A DNA stretch of 64,000 nt from Candidatus Saccharimonadota bacterium (GTDB lineage Bacteria > Patescibacteriota > Saccharimonadia > Saccharimonadales > Saccharimonadaceae). The DNA lies in contig JAFWLB010000003.1 in the NCBI GenBank assembly GCA_017514025.1, positions 124,001 through 188,000 of the forward strand. The letters run 5' to 3'. The first letter of the stretch is position 1. Each line of letters opens with the position of its first letter. Under the pieces are notes generated by a model, which was given only the letters and a program-made list of their open reading frames with translations, did not search any database and was not told the origin of the DNA. The position numbers and the translations under genes are program-made. Of the stretch, positions 8,613 to 15,499 are shown in pieces.

Positions 8613-8789
8613 AGACCAATCTGCTGCCAGATGCAGACCAGAAGTTTATCGTATACTGGGGCTCTAGTGCCCCGGGCTCAGACCAAGCCTCGCCCGCACG
8701 ATGTTCCGGATTGGCTTACCCCCTGTATCCTCATTTTACCACATTTTTAATTTTTCAGCTTTTAAATTCTTTCGGCTCCAGTTAGCTGC

Positions 8790-8830
8790 AAAAAAATCCT
8801 GTCCCTGGGTTATTTTTTCCAAGGACAGGA
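8790..8830 (-). terminator. Intrinsic terminator of the DGR target gene, abutting the VR
   Basis: Arms 8797-8808 and 8819-8830 pair over 12 bp with one mismatch, and on the minus strand seven T follow (8790-8796). The hairpin overlaps the first 3 bp of the VR. A hairpin just downstream of the VR also enhances retrohoming in other DGRs, so it may serve both purposes. Confidence 0.8.
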
Positions 8831-9060
8831 GTCGCGGAAAAGCTACAACAAGCCTAAAGCGCCGGCTACGACTACTCCGCTACGCAGCGCACAGACCTCC
8901 CGCTGTTGCGGTAGTACTGGTACGCTGGCCACACGCCACCTGAACTGAAGCTCAAGTAGTAGCCGTGGGTACTAGGAGTAGCTACCGTACTAGACCAGTA
9001 GTACCCGCCGACGCGGGCGTTCCACAGAGTAGTACCATTCACGTCGCCCGAGCGGACAAA
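8828..9060 (-). repeat. DGR variable repeat (VR)
   Basis: It covers codons 519-580 of the target gene plus 44 bp after its stop. Changed TR adenines correspond to plus-strand positions 8903, 8913, 8916, 8922, 8945, 8951, 8958, 9003, 9008, 9009, 9011, 9012 and 9045. Seven are A to G and six are A to T in the coding sense. No other base differs. Confidence 0.95.
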
Positions 9061-10614
9061 GTATAGAGGATCACCGTTTTTGCCAGTAGTCCGGATCATG
9101 TTAAAGCCATTAGTGGTGAACTGAGTATTGGTAGAGCCAGCTAGGTCCTCACCGTTAGTCACACCCTGGGCCTTCAGCAACTTATTAAACTCAGAGATTG
9201 TAGTACCACCATTCGTAATACCCTTCGGCAATCTCCAGCCCGCCGGACAAATCGAGTTCGGCATCACGGTGTATTGCGCCGTATAAGCAGTAGAATCGTT
9301 CATCGCGTTAGCCGCCGTGAAGTTATAGTAGTTACCGATCTTATAGTGCGCACACTCTGCTGCAGTATGACCTGCCGTAGTACAAGCCGATAGCGTACCG
9401 TAAACCGTGTCATAGCCAGTAGTCCCGGACGTATACATATACACATCATTGCCGTTTAATTGGCCCTCTGCTTGGTATGGCAGGTAGTTTTGGTTACTCC
9501 ACCCACTTACGTTCGTAGCTTCGGCGTTATGGTACTCGAAGTCGCTAATGGTTGCTGGTGTACCAGTCACTGTGGCGTTGCCCGACGGCGTCCAGGTAAT
9601 CACACCAGTGTCACTATCTACCGAGTAGCCATTTAGCAAGGTCGTACCGTCTGCCGCATAAGCCGTAGTTAGGTTGGTGTTTTCCGAAGTCAGCTCAATC
9701 GGATTGCCATTATAAGTACCACCGATCTGGAGATCCAGGTTCTGCGTCATCCAAAGTTGCGAAGTAGTACAGTTATCTCCGTCGTAGTTGGTACAGAGCC
9801 GAGCCACCGTGTAGCTCTTGCCATCACGACCATCCACCACGGTCTTTTCCTCACCTACAACTAAACTACCGCCCCAATATTGGACATCCTGCAAGTTATC
9901 CGCTGACGGCATGCTACCGCTACTCGGGTGGACCAAAGTATATTTGACCTGCCCAGTATAAGTCCCAGCCGGTTGCGTCCCGCTAATATAGGCGCCATAA
10001 GTAGTAGTCAATTTCGAACCGAGGGTAGCATCAGTGGCAGAAGAGTAGTTAGCTACTTTTTGATAAGTAGCCGGCACGGCGTGATAGCTGTCATAGCTAT
10101 TTAGAATGGAAAGGTTGTTAGGCAAATAGGATTGGCTACTGTCGGTGACCTTAGCCAGCTTCATTGACCATTTGGAAGTAGTATCACCAGACGAATAAAC
10201 GCCAGTTTCAATATCGTAATTATCGCCTAGGGCACTACTGTGCAAAACTGTATTCTTGCCGGCCGTAGCTGGCGTAGTAGTTCCACCAGTAAAGCCTACA
10301 GCATAGATACCGTAACCATTAGGATCATTACAGAAGGTTTGGATAGTAGTACTACCTATGCCATTTTCGTATGGTTTAACTCCTCCACTAGTATAATCAC
10401 CCGACCAAATACCATTTGGCAAAGTCGCGGTGTGTTCCGTAGTGACGTTCGCCGTCATGGAGCAAGTAGCCTTTACTGTCACTGAAGCAGTAGACGACTT
10501 GCTATCGCTAGCTACATCTGTAGCAGAAACTGTCGACATCGAAAGCACCGCGCCAGACGCCACCGTCACGCCGACAAGTCCCCCTATCGTTAAAAAATTG
10601 CCTAATTTGTGCAT
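8872..10614 (-). CDS. Secreted DGR target protein with variable C-terminal lectin-like (FISUMP-type) domain
   Basis: A 580-aa exported protein. Residues 1-32 form a signal peptide (HK, a hydrophobic stretch, a likely cut near VSA-TD). Residues 33-230 are a Ser/Thr/Gly-rich beta region. From about residue 240 the pattern DGRDGKSYTVARL, QLWMTQNLDL, ICPAGWRLP, YYWSST and a final RSVRCVAE matches the Fibrobacter succinogenes major paralogous domain, a formylglycine-enzyme/C-type-lectin-like fold used by many DGR targets. Variable residues are 524, 535, 536, 538, 553, 555, 557, 565, 567, 568 and 571. Asn 526, 532 and 570 remain as in the TR. No C-terminal anchor is visible. The ATG at 10614 follows AGAAGGG, and the gene has its own sigma70-type promoter. 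A ligand-binding or host-contact role is inferred from the family. Confidence 0.93.
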   Translation of the reverse strand: MHKLGNFLTIGGLVGVTVASGAVLSMSTVSATDVASDSKSSTASVTVKATCSMTANVTTEHTATLPNGIWSGDYTSGGVKPYENGIGSTTIQTFCNDPNGYGIYAVGFTGGTTTPATAGKNTVLHSSALGDNYDIETGVYSSGDTTSKWSMKLAKVTDSSQSYLPNNLSILNSYDSYHAVPATYQKVANYSSATDATLGSKLTTTYGAYISGTQPAGTYTGQVKYTLVHPSSGSMPSADNLQDVQYWGGSLVVGEEKTVVDGRDGKSYTVARLCTNYDGDNCTTSQLWMTQNLDLQIGGTYNGNPIELTSENTNLTTAYAADGTTLLNGYSVDSDTGVITWTPSGNATVTGTPATISDFEYHNAEATNVSGWSNQNYLPYQAEGQLNGNDVYMYTSGTTGYDTVYGTLSACTTAGHTAAECAHYKIGNYYNFTAANAMNDSTAYTAQYTVMPNSICPAGWRLPKGITNGGTTISEFNKLLKAQGVTNGEDLAGSTNTQFTTNGFNMIRTTGKNGDPLYFVRSGDVNGTTLWNARVGGYYWSSTVATPSTHGYYLSFSSGGVWPAYQYYRNSGRSVRCVAE

Positions 10615-10645
10615 ACCCTTCTTCCATTAAGATTATGTTAACTCC

Positions 10646-10674
10646 ATTATATATCCCCCCCACCAAAAAAGCAA
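10646..10674 (-). promoter_or_regulatory. Promoter of the DGR target gene
   Basis: On the minus strand TTGCTT (10669-10674), a 17-bp spacer and TATAAT (10646-10651). The predicted start near 10639 gives a 25-nt leader containing the Shine-Dalgarno. The spacer contains a run of seven G. Confidence 0.85.
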
Positions 10675-10722
10675 GTGCTTTTTCACTCGCTTTTTCGTTT
10701 TTTGTTATTTTTTACATTCCGC

Positions 10723-10800
10723 AAAAAAGAAGTCCACATCTCGTGAACTTCACTTTAGGCTAAGCAGTTGATTCAATTCAGTATCTTATACTTAGCCACT
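10723..10800 (-). ncRNA. Candidate small RNA or attenuated leader upstream of the DGR target
   Basis: A full-consensus promoter on the minus strand (10807-10835) should start RNA at about 10800. The RNA would contain a 7-bp stem (10758-10764 with 10791-10797) and then an intrinsic terminator: arms 10729-10737 and 10743-10751, with six U from 10728 to 10723. The predicted size is about 78 nt, with no ORF. The same terminator lies downstream of the 10925-11800 gene. Without RNA data it could be an independent sRNA or an attenuator in front of the target gene. The rest of 10615-10924 holds only the target promoter. Confidence 0.55.
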
Positions 10801-10806
10801 ACTCAC

Positions 10807-10835
10807 ATTATACCGCAAAACTTATTTTATGTCAA
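10807..10835 (-). promoter_or_regulatory. Consensus sigma70-type promoter
   Basis: TTGACA (10830-10835), 17-bp spacer, TATAAT (10807-10812) on the minus strand. This is the only promoter seen in the window with both hexamers perfect. It drives no ORF directly. Confidence 0.8.
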
Positions 10836-10924
10836 TCATTTGTCTCGTCTTCAATATGCACAACATACTTCTTCATGCTCCTCACCCTAGCATACCCCAT
10901 TCAATATTTCAACCCCCTGCCTTT

Positions 10925-11800
10925 TTACATAGTTATCTCGGCTTTTTTGCGACGATGTTTAATAACCATTCGCACAATTGTAGCGATAATCGCCCCGATC
11001 GTCACAATCACCAGCAGCAAAAACCAAATCGGACAAATCAACACGTTCACCGCCTCTACCGACGACATCCCCAAATAATATACCGTCTGCTCCACATGCA
11101 CCATCCCCAGCAGCGGCAAATTATCAATCTCCTCCGAAATATAATGGTCCGTCCCCGGCATCACGATTTCATTGGTTTTGCCGCTCTCTCCTTCTCGCGG
11201 CCAAATCACCTCGCCCGTAAACATATTCGTAGCCTTCGTCACTATCGTTGCATCCTCGTGCACATTTCCCCAGTTCGTCAACTGGATCGAGGTCTTGATC
11301 GGCGCCGTCGCCGTATATCCCGGAATTAGATTCTCTTTGATCTCCCCCTCGTGGTTAATCTCCCCCTCCACCTGTGCATAAATAATGCTCGCCATCTCAA
11401 AAATATTATTCACCGTCACGCCGTTGCCCTCTATCCCCTGCGCAGCCGAACTCACCGCAATCGTCGCGTACTGCCCCCCACCCGCCGCATCCTCCGGCAC
11501 GGCAATTTTGAAATTGACATCTCTAGCTTCGTTGGGTTTTAGTTTACCCGTCGGCTCCTCTATAGTGATCCAATCCACCATTTTTGACAAATTCGTCTTT
11601 GTCGCCAGATCTGCCGCATACTCGGACCCCACCACGCTATATGGCGTCACAGTCACTTTATATTCAAAATCCTCTTTCGCGTCCGCTGGATTTACCACCG
11701 TAACCGACCCTTCGTAAGTCTCCCCCGGCTTCAGCACAAATCGCTGAGTCATCGGCAAAATCGAAAACATATTCGAAAAGTCACTTACCTCGTTTTCCAT
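10925..11800 (-). CDS. DUF916-like surface protein with C-terminal membrane anchor
   Basis: A 291-aa protein. Residues 15-125 resemble the first immunoglobulin-like domain of WxL-associated DUF916 proteins (VLKPGETYEGSVTVVNP, later PEDAAGGGQYATIAV). A second beta domain follows, then a transmembrane helix near residues 250-275 and a basic tail (KHRRKK), an N-out/C-in anchor. ATG 11800 has a strong GGAGG, yet no signal peptide precedes the domain, and there is no room upstream because rmuC ends at 11831. Export must rely on the C-terminal anchor, or an upstream part has been lost. It lies upstream of the DGR target on the same strand, separated by the sRNA and promoter region. Confidence 0.65.
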   Translation of the reverse strand: MENEVSDFSNMFSILPMTQRFVLKPGETYEGSVTVVNPADAKEDFEYKVTVTPYSVVGSEYAADLATKTNLSKMVDWITIEEPTGKLKPNEARDVNFKIAVPEDAAGGGQYATIAVSSAAQGIEGNGVTVNNIFEMASIIYAQVEGEINHEGEIKENLIPGYTATAPIKTSIQLTNWGNVHEDATIVTKATNMFTGEVIWPREGESGKTNEIVMPGTDHYISEEIDNLPLLGMVHVEQTVYYLGMSSVEAVNVLICPIWFLLLVIVTIGAIIATIVRMVIKHRRKKAEITM

Positions 11801-11830
11801 ATTCCTCCACTTTTACTTAATTCCATTATA

Positions 11831-12946
11831 TCATACTTCGCCAATTAATTTCACTGAGTCTGACTCGGGCAGCTCTTCTACATTTTTCAACTTCCGCTCA
11901 ATCTGGCGCGAAGTCGTTTTAGCATTTTCGATTTTGTTCGCCGATTCTTGCAATTTTTTCTGCACGCCTTCCAACAAATCGCCAAATTTGCCAAATTGCG
12001 TCTTTACCGCCCCCAGCGTCTGCCACACCTCCGCTGAGCGTTTCTCAATCGCCACCGTCCGAAAGCCCATCAAAAGCCCAGAGAGCATCACCGGCAAGGT
12101 GGACGGCGAGGCAATCGTAATATTATATTTCTGCCGCACCTCATCCGATAGTCCCGGAATCCGAATAATCTCCGCATACAGCGACTCCGTCGGCACAAAC
12201 ATAATCCCAAAGTCCGTCGTATGCGGCGGATCGATGTATTTGGTCGAAATCTTTTTCGCCTGCTCCTTCACATCCGCACTCAAAGCCTTTTGATAAGTCG
12301 CAATTTCCGTTTTGTTGCCGTTATCATACGCCGCAATCAGCCGCGAATAGTTTTCCACCGGGAACTTGCTGTCAATCGGCAAAAATACGTTTTCGTCCTT
12401 CCCCGGCATCTTCACCGCGAACTCCACCCGATCATTACTGCCTTTCTTCGTCGCAATATTCTCCTCGTACTGAGTTTTGTTTAGACTGTCCTCAATAATC
12501 GCCCCCAGTTGCACCTCACCGTAAATTCCTCGCGTCTTTACCCCCTCCATTACCTTTTTCAAATCCCCCACCCCCGTCGCCAAAGTTTTCATCTCGCCCA
12601 GACCCTGATATACCTGCGTCAGCTGCGTACTAATAGACTTAAAACTCTCGTTAAAACGCTTCTCCACGCTAGCCCTCAACTTCTCATCCACCGTCTCCCG
12701 CATCTGTTCCAGCTTTTTCTCGTTCCCAGTCTGCAAGCGCTCCAAATTTTCTGTAATTTCTTTTCTATTTTCTCGAAAATTTCTATCAATTAAAGGATTT
12801 ATCTTTTCGATTTCTCCCTCAATTCTTATCATCCTTTCTTCTAATTTTTTATAATCTTGCTTTTCGACTGGCTTAAGGATCTTATAAATCAAAAACCCTA
12901 GCATCACAATAATCACTGCCCCCATCACACCTAAAAATATATCCAT
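11831..12946 (-). CDS. rmuC: DNA recombination protein RmuC
   Basis: 371 aa. An N-terminal transmembrane helix (residues 4-24) is followed by a long coiled coil (30-110), then the RmuC nuclease-like core with TRGIYGEVQLGAIIE, LPIDSKFPVENYSRL, DFGIMFVPTESLYAEI and SPSTLPVMLSGL. Family members limit DNA inversions and are assumed to cut DNA structures. TATAAT ends 6 nt before ATG 12946, a leaderless arrangement. It sits upstream of the DUF916-like gene, with only 30 nt between them. Confidence 0.9.
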   Translation of the reverse strand: MDIFLGVMGAVIIVMLGFLIYKILKPVEKQDYKKLEERMIRIEGEIEKINPLIDRNFRENRKEITENLERLQTGNEKKLEQMRETVDEKLRASVEKRFNESFKSISTQLTQVYQGLGEMKTLATGVGDLKKVMEGVKTRGIYGEVQLGAIIEDSLNKTQYEENIATKKGSNDRVEFAVKMPGKDENVFLPIDSKFPVENYSRLIAAYDNGNKTEIATYQKALSADVKEQAKKISTKYIDPPHTTDFGIMFVPTESLYAEIIRIPGLSDEVRQKYNITIASPSTLPVMLSGLLMGFRTVAIEKRSAEVWQTLGAVKTQFGKFGDLLEGVQKKLQESANKIENAKTTSRQIERKLKNVEELPESDSVKLIGEV

Positions 12947-12952
12947 AACCCC

Positions 12953-12958
12953 ATTATA
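12953..12958 (-). promoter_or_regulatory. Leaderless-type -10 of rmuC
   Basis: TGGTATAAT with 6 nt to the ATG. Confidence 0.65.
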
Positions 12959-12974
12959 CCACAGAATAAAAAAA

Positions 12975-13051
12975 TGGAGCCGCGAACGAGACTTGAACTC
13001 GTGACCTCATCCTTACCATGGATGCGCTACTACCAACTGAGCTATCGCGGC
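12975..13051 (-). tRNA. tRNA-Thr(GGT)
   Basis: It folds as a full cloverleaf with acceptor GCCGCGA/TCGCGGC, an anticodon stem CATCC/GGATG around ATGGTAA (anticodon GGT), and an encoded CCA (12975-12977). It reads ACC and ACU. It is probably co-transcribed with tRNA-Tyr. Confidence 0.93.
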
Positions 13052-13064
13052 ACTGTTTAAAAAT

Positions 13065-13086
13065 GTGGTGCTGGAGGTAGGACTCG
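13065..13086 (-). repeat. Duplicated 3' end of tRNA-Tyr
   Basis: 22 bp identical to 13141-13162, covering CCA, discriminator, 3' acceptor arm and part of the T arm of tRNA-Tyr. It lies between the two tRNA genes with no matching 5' half. Confidence 0.8.
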
Positions 13087-13141
13087 CATTGAGCAAAGCG
13101 AAATCCGACGTCCTGCTTTTTAATGCACGTCTGCAAAGACG

Positions 13142-13227
13142 TGGTGCTGGAGGTAGGACTCGAACCTACGAAGCGCGAAGCGCGAGAGATTTACAGTCTC
13201 TTGTCATTGCCACTAGACGACTCCAGC
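13142..13227 (-). tRNA. tRNA-Tyr(GTA)
   Basis: A class II tRNA with acceptor GCTGGAG/CTCCAGC, an anticodon stem AGAGA/TCTCT around CTGTAAA (anticodon GTA), a long variable arm (CGCGCTTCGCGCTTCG) as expected of bacterial tRNA-Tyr, and an encoded CCA (13142-13144). Confidence 0.93.
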
Positions 13228-13236
13228 AGTAGTTTC

Positions 13237-13265
13237 ATTATAACAAAAACCCCGCCTGAAAACAA
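13237..13265 (-). promoter_or_regulatory. Promoter of the tRNA-Tyr/tRNA-Thr unit
   Basis: TTGTTT (13260-13265), 17 bp, TGTTATAAT (hexamer 13237-13242), 9 nt before the tRNA 5' end. It overlaps the terminator of the upstream gene. Confidence 0.75.
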
Positions 13266-13276
13266 GCGGGATTTTG
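13244..13276 (-). terminator. Intrinsic terminator of the DUF5684 gene
   Basis: CCCGC (13251-13255) pairs with GCGGG (13266-13270), flanked by A/T pairs, with five U on the minus strand (13245-13249). Confidence 0.7.
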
Positions 13277-13293
13277 TCTGTAAGCCATAAGTG

Positions 13294-13836
13294 TTACTTT
13301 TTGATAGCTTTTTTGTTATATTTGGACTTATCAAAACCGAGAATCAACCAGAAAATCGGTTGCAAGAAGAGCAAACCGATGAAATAGCCGGCTCCATGCC
13401 CAAAAGCTTTAGAAGTCCGCCAAGCATACACAATACTAACATAAATGCAAGCTACGCAAAGTATAACCGAAGCAATAATTGTCATTGGATGAGCACCGTA
13501 GTCAAAACTGTTAAGCTGAGCTTCAGTCATGGTATATGGATTGTAACCGTCAACGGCAAACATAATACTAGCACAGATCGAAATAGCAATCATCCACCAG
13601 AACCAACTTTTCATCCCTACAATTTTATACATGATGTAGACATTGTAAATTGGAATCAAGCATTTCCAACCCGGCTCACCCGCTTTTTTAAAAATTTTCC
13701 AAGTAGCGATTACGGTAAGAATATAAAACATTACGGCAAAAGCCAGCACCATTCCCACCATCGCACCAGCCGCACCACCCGCCACAGCGGCTTCTTTTTC
13801 GCCCTGAGTCAAGGCTGTCGTTGCTAAAGTTTGCAT
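13294..13836 (-). CDS. DUF5684 family membrane protein
   Basis: A 180-aa integral membrane protein with about four hydrophobic segments (24-47, 75-95, 118-138, 150-168). The motif WKIFKKAGEPGWKCLIPIYN and the end AFGHGAGYFIGL...PIFWLILGF match DUF5684, a family often linked to signal peptidase genes. The function is unknown. A Shine-Dalgarno AAGGAG precedes ATG 13836. The promoter carries an 18-bp perfect palindrome at the start site, so repression by a dimeric regulator is likely. Confidence 0.8.
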   Translation of the reverse strand: MQTLATTALTQGEKEAAVAGGAAGAMVGMVLAFAVMFYILTVIATWKIFKKAGEPGWKCLIPIYNVYIMYKIVGMKSWFWWMIAISICASIMFAVDGYNPYTMTEAQLNSFDYGAHPMTIIASVILCVACIYVSIVYAWRTSKAFGHGAGYFIGLLFLQPIFWLILGFDKSKYNKKAIKK

Positions 13837-13851
13837 AAAATAACTCCTTTA

Positions 13852-13895
13852 AATTAAGTTAACTTAATTATAGCTGAAAGATTTTATTTTTGCAA
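13852..13895 (-). promoter_or_regulatory. Promoter with 18-bp perfect palindromic operator
   Basis: TTGCAA (13890-13895), 17 bp, TATAAT (13867-13872). AATTAAGTT/AACTTAATT, a perfect 18-bp palindrome at 13852-13869, overlaps the -10 and the predicted start, a typical repressor position. Confidence 0.7.
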
Positions 13896-13980
13896 GAAAA
13901 ACATAAGCATTGCCTGTGTAAGTAGTGACTATTTTAACGAATTTTGATACTATAGAAATAAATGATAGAAAGGAGTTTTT

Positions 13981-14742
13981 ATGTTTAGCTTGAAGGGGAA
14001 AGTAGCAGTAGTAACCGGAGCATCGTCTGGTCTTGGACAGCAAATGGCCTTGGCGCTAGCACGACAAGGTGCAAATCTTGCGATTTTAGCGCGAAGAGTA
14101 GAGCGGTTGGAGGATTTTAAACCAAAGCTAGAAAAAGAAGGTGCAGAAAAAGTCGTAGCCTATAAGTGTGATGTGACCGACACCGAAAACATCAACAAAG
14201 TAGCGGAGGAAGTGGAAAAAGAATTTGGCAAAGTAGATATTTTGTTAAACTGCGCTGGGTCTTCGAAGGATAAAGGCGTGGTGGAGATGACAGATGAGGA
14301 ATGGGATTTCACCATCGCCACCGATGAGACGAGTGTGTTTAAGATGACGCGGGCTTTTGCGCGGATTATGCAGAAAAATAAATACGGACGGATCATCAAT
14401 ATTGCTTCAATGTATGGTTTGGTAGGAAATACCGAGATCCCGACCATTGCATATCACGCCTCAAAGGGCGCAGTAGTAAACTTCACCCGGGCTGTGGCGG
14501 CAGAGTTGGCGACGGACGGAATCACTTGTAATGCGATTTGCCCGGGGTATTTCTATACGGAATTGACCACAGCGGTATTAGACACCGAGCGGTTCCAGGA
14601 TTTTGCCAAGACAATGGTGCCGATGCAACGTTATGGCAAACCAGGAGAATTAGACGCAGCAGTGGTATTTTTGGCTTCAGAGGAAGCGTCATACGTGACT
14701 GGTGTAATTTTGCCAGTTGATGGTGGTTATACTTGTATATAA
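13981..14742 (+). CDS. SDR-family NAD(P)-dependent oxidoreductase
   Basis: A 253-aa classical short-chain dehydrogenase/reductase. It has the cofactor loop TGASSGLG (12-19), NCAG, a catalytic Ser in IASMYG, the YHASKG Tyr/Lys pair, and the C-terminal VTGVILPVDGGY. The sequence fits the gluconate 5-dehydrogenase/FabG-like branch, but the substrate cannot be fixed. No fatty-acid synthesis genes are nearby, so a FabG role is not supported. The start follows GAAAGGAG. Rubrerythrin follows after 20 nt with its own AAGGAG, indicating an operon. Confidence 0.82.
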   Translation: MFSLKGKVAVVTGASSGLGQQMALALARQGANLAILARRVERLEDFKPKLEKEGAEKVVAYKCDVTDTENINKVAEEVEKEFGKVDILLNCAGSSKDKGVVEMTDEEWDFTIATDETSVFKMTRAFARIMQKNKYGRIINIASMYGLVGNTEIPTIAYHASKGAVVNFTRAVAAELATDGITCNAICPGYFYTELTTAVLDTERFQDFAKTMVPMQRYGKPGELDAAVVFLASEEASYVTGVILPVDGGYTCI

Positions 14743-14762
14743 TATATTAAAAGGAGAACAAA

Positions 14763-15308
14763 ATGAAAACTCAATACGATGGAACTAAAACTTTAGAAAA
14801 TCTTAAAAAAGCTTTGGCGGGAGAATCGGAAGCTAGGACAAAATATGATTTCTTTGCTTCACAAGCCAAAAAAGATGGTTATGAACAGATTGCGGCGATT
14901 TTTGCTGAGACAGCTTTGAACGAAAAAGAACACGCCAAGATGTGGTACAAAGAATTGCACGGTGGAGCCGTAGAACTGACTGATGTAAATTTGCAGGCGG
15001 CGGCAGACGGGGAGAATTACGAATGGAATGATATGTATGTGGAATTCGCGAGAGTAGCTAGAGAAGAAGGTTTTGATGAATTGGCCGAAAAGTTTGACCA
15101 AGTAGCTGCAATCGAAAAAACCCACGAGGAACGCTACTTGAAACTTTTGAAGAACGTCAAAGACAAAAAAGTCTTTTCGCGTGACGGAGATACTATTTGG
15201 GTATGTCGAAATTGCGGGCATATTGTGATCGGCAGAGAAGCCCCGGAAGTTTGCCCAGTCTGTGACCATCCGCAAGCTTACTTCGAAATAAAACCGGAAA
15301 ATTACTAG
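14763..15308 (+). CDS. rbr: Rubrerythrin
   Basis: A 181-aa peroxide-reducing non-heme iron protein. The di-iron four-helix domain (1-140) shows [15 protein letters not shown], a [10 protein letters not shown] helix and IEKTHEERY. The C-terminal rubredoxin domain has CRNCG and CPVCDHP, a complete Cys4 iron site. It scavenges hydrogen peroxide in low-oxygen cells, using electrons from NAD(P)H through a partner. The upstream SDR may supply redox balance but is not an obvious rubredoxin reductase. Confidence 0.95.
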   Translation: MKTQYDGTKTLENLKKALAGESEARTKYDFFASQAKKDGYEQIAAIFAETALNEKEHAKMWYKELHGGAVELTDVNLQAAADGENYEWNDMYVEFARVAREEGFDELAEKFDQVAAIEKTHEERYLKLLKNVKDKKVFSRDGDTIWVCRNCGHIVIGREAPEVCPVCDHPQAYFEIKPENY

Positions 15309-15320
15309 TTAAACTAAAAA

Positions 15321-15386
15321 GCAAAGTCAATTTGAGCAGACTCGTGAGCGTAGCGAGGCGTCTGCGAAAATGACTTTACTTTTTTA
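15321..15386 (+). terminator. Long hairpin terminator after rbr
   Basis: AAAGTCAATTTGAGCAGAC pairs with GTCTGCGAAAATGACTTT almost throughout (15323-15380), with a loop containing GTGAGCGTAGCGAGG and a T-run after it. It is unusually long for a terminator and may incorporate a palindromic repeat. Confidence 0.75.
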
Positions 15387-15413
15387 ATTACAAGTGTGAT
15401 ATAATATTCCTAT

Positions 15414-15489
15414 GCCGAGTTAGCTCAGTTGGTAGAGCAACGGTTTTGTAAACCGTAGGTCATCAGTTCGAGCCTGATACTCGGCTCCA
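15414..15489 (+). tRNA. tRNA-Thr(TGT)
   Basis: Acceptor GCCGAGT/ACTCGGC, anticodon stem ACGGT/ACCGT around TTTGTAA (anticodon TGT), encoded CCA. TGATATAAT (hexamer 15400-15405) lies 8 nt upstream. Confidence 0.95.
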
Positions 15490-15499
15490 TTTTTTTGTC

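Larger units (their letters stand above)
8249..8738 (-). ncRNA. Predicted TR transcript with about 240-nt 5' leader
   Basis: The 675-bp gap between RT and target gene has no credible coding sequence. On the minus strand a weak -10 (TAAAAT, 8733-8738) would start an RNA near 8726 that runs through 8487-8725, then the TR, and ends at the hairpin at 8201-8248. The leader can fold locally: GGGGC/GCCCC at 8658-8673, and TCTGC/GCAGA at 8620-8637. It also holds a 14-nt segment (8599-8612) complementary to the region beyond the VR. DGRs need such a TR RNA. The exact ends here are inferred. Confidence 0.6.

Noticed and set aside
8434-8667. 77-aa plus-strand frame in the TR leader region
   Set aside because: It has no ribosome-binding site, no family resemblance, and overlaps TR and leader structure.
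13291-13827. 178-aa plus-strand frame
   Set aside because: It is exactly opposite the DUF5684 gene, which has a promoter, Shine-Dalgarno and family motifs.
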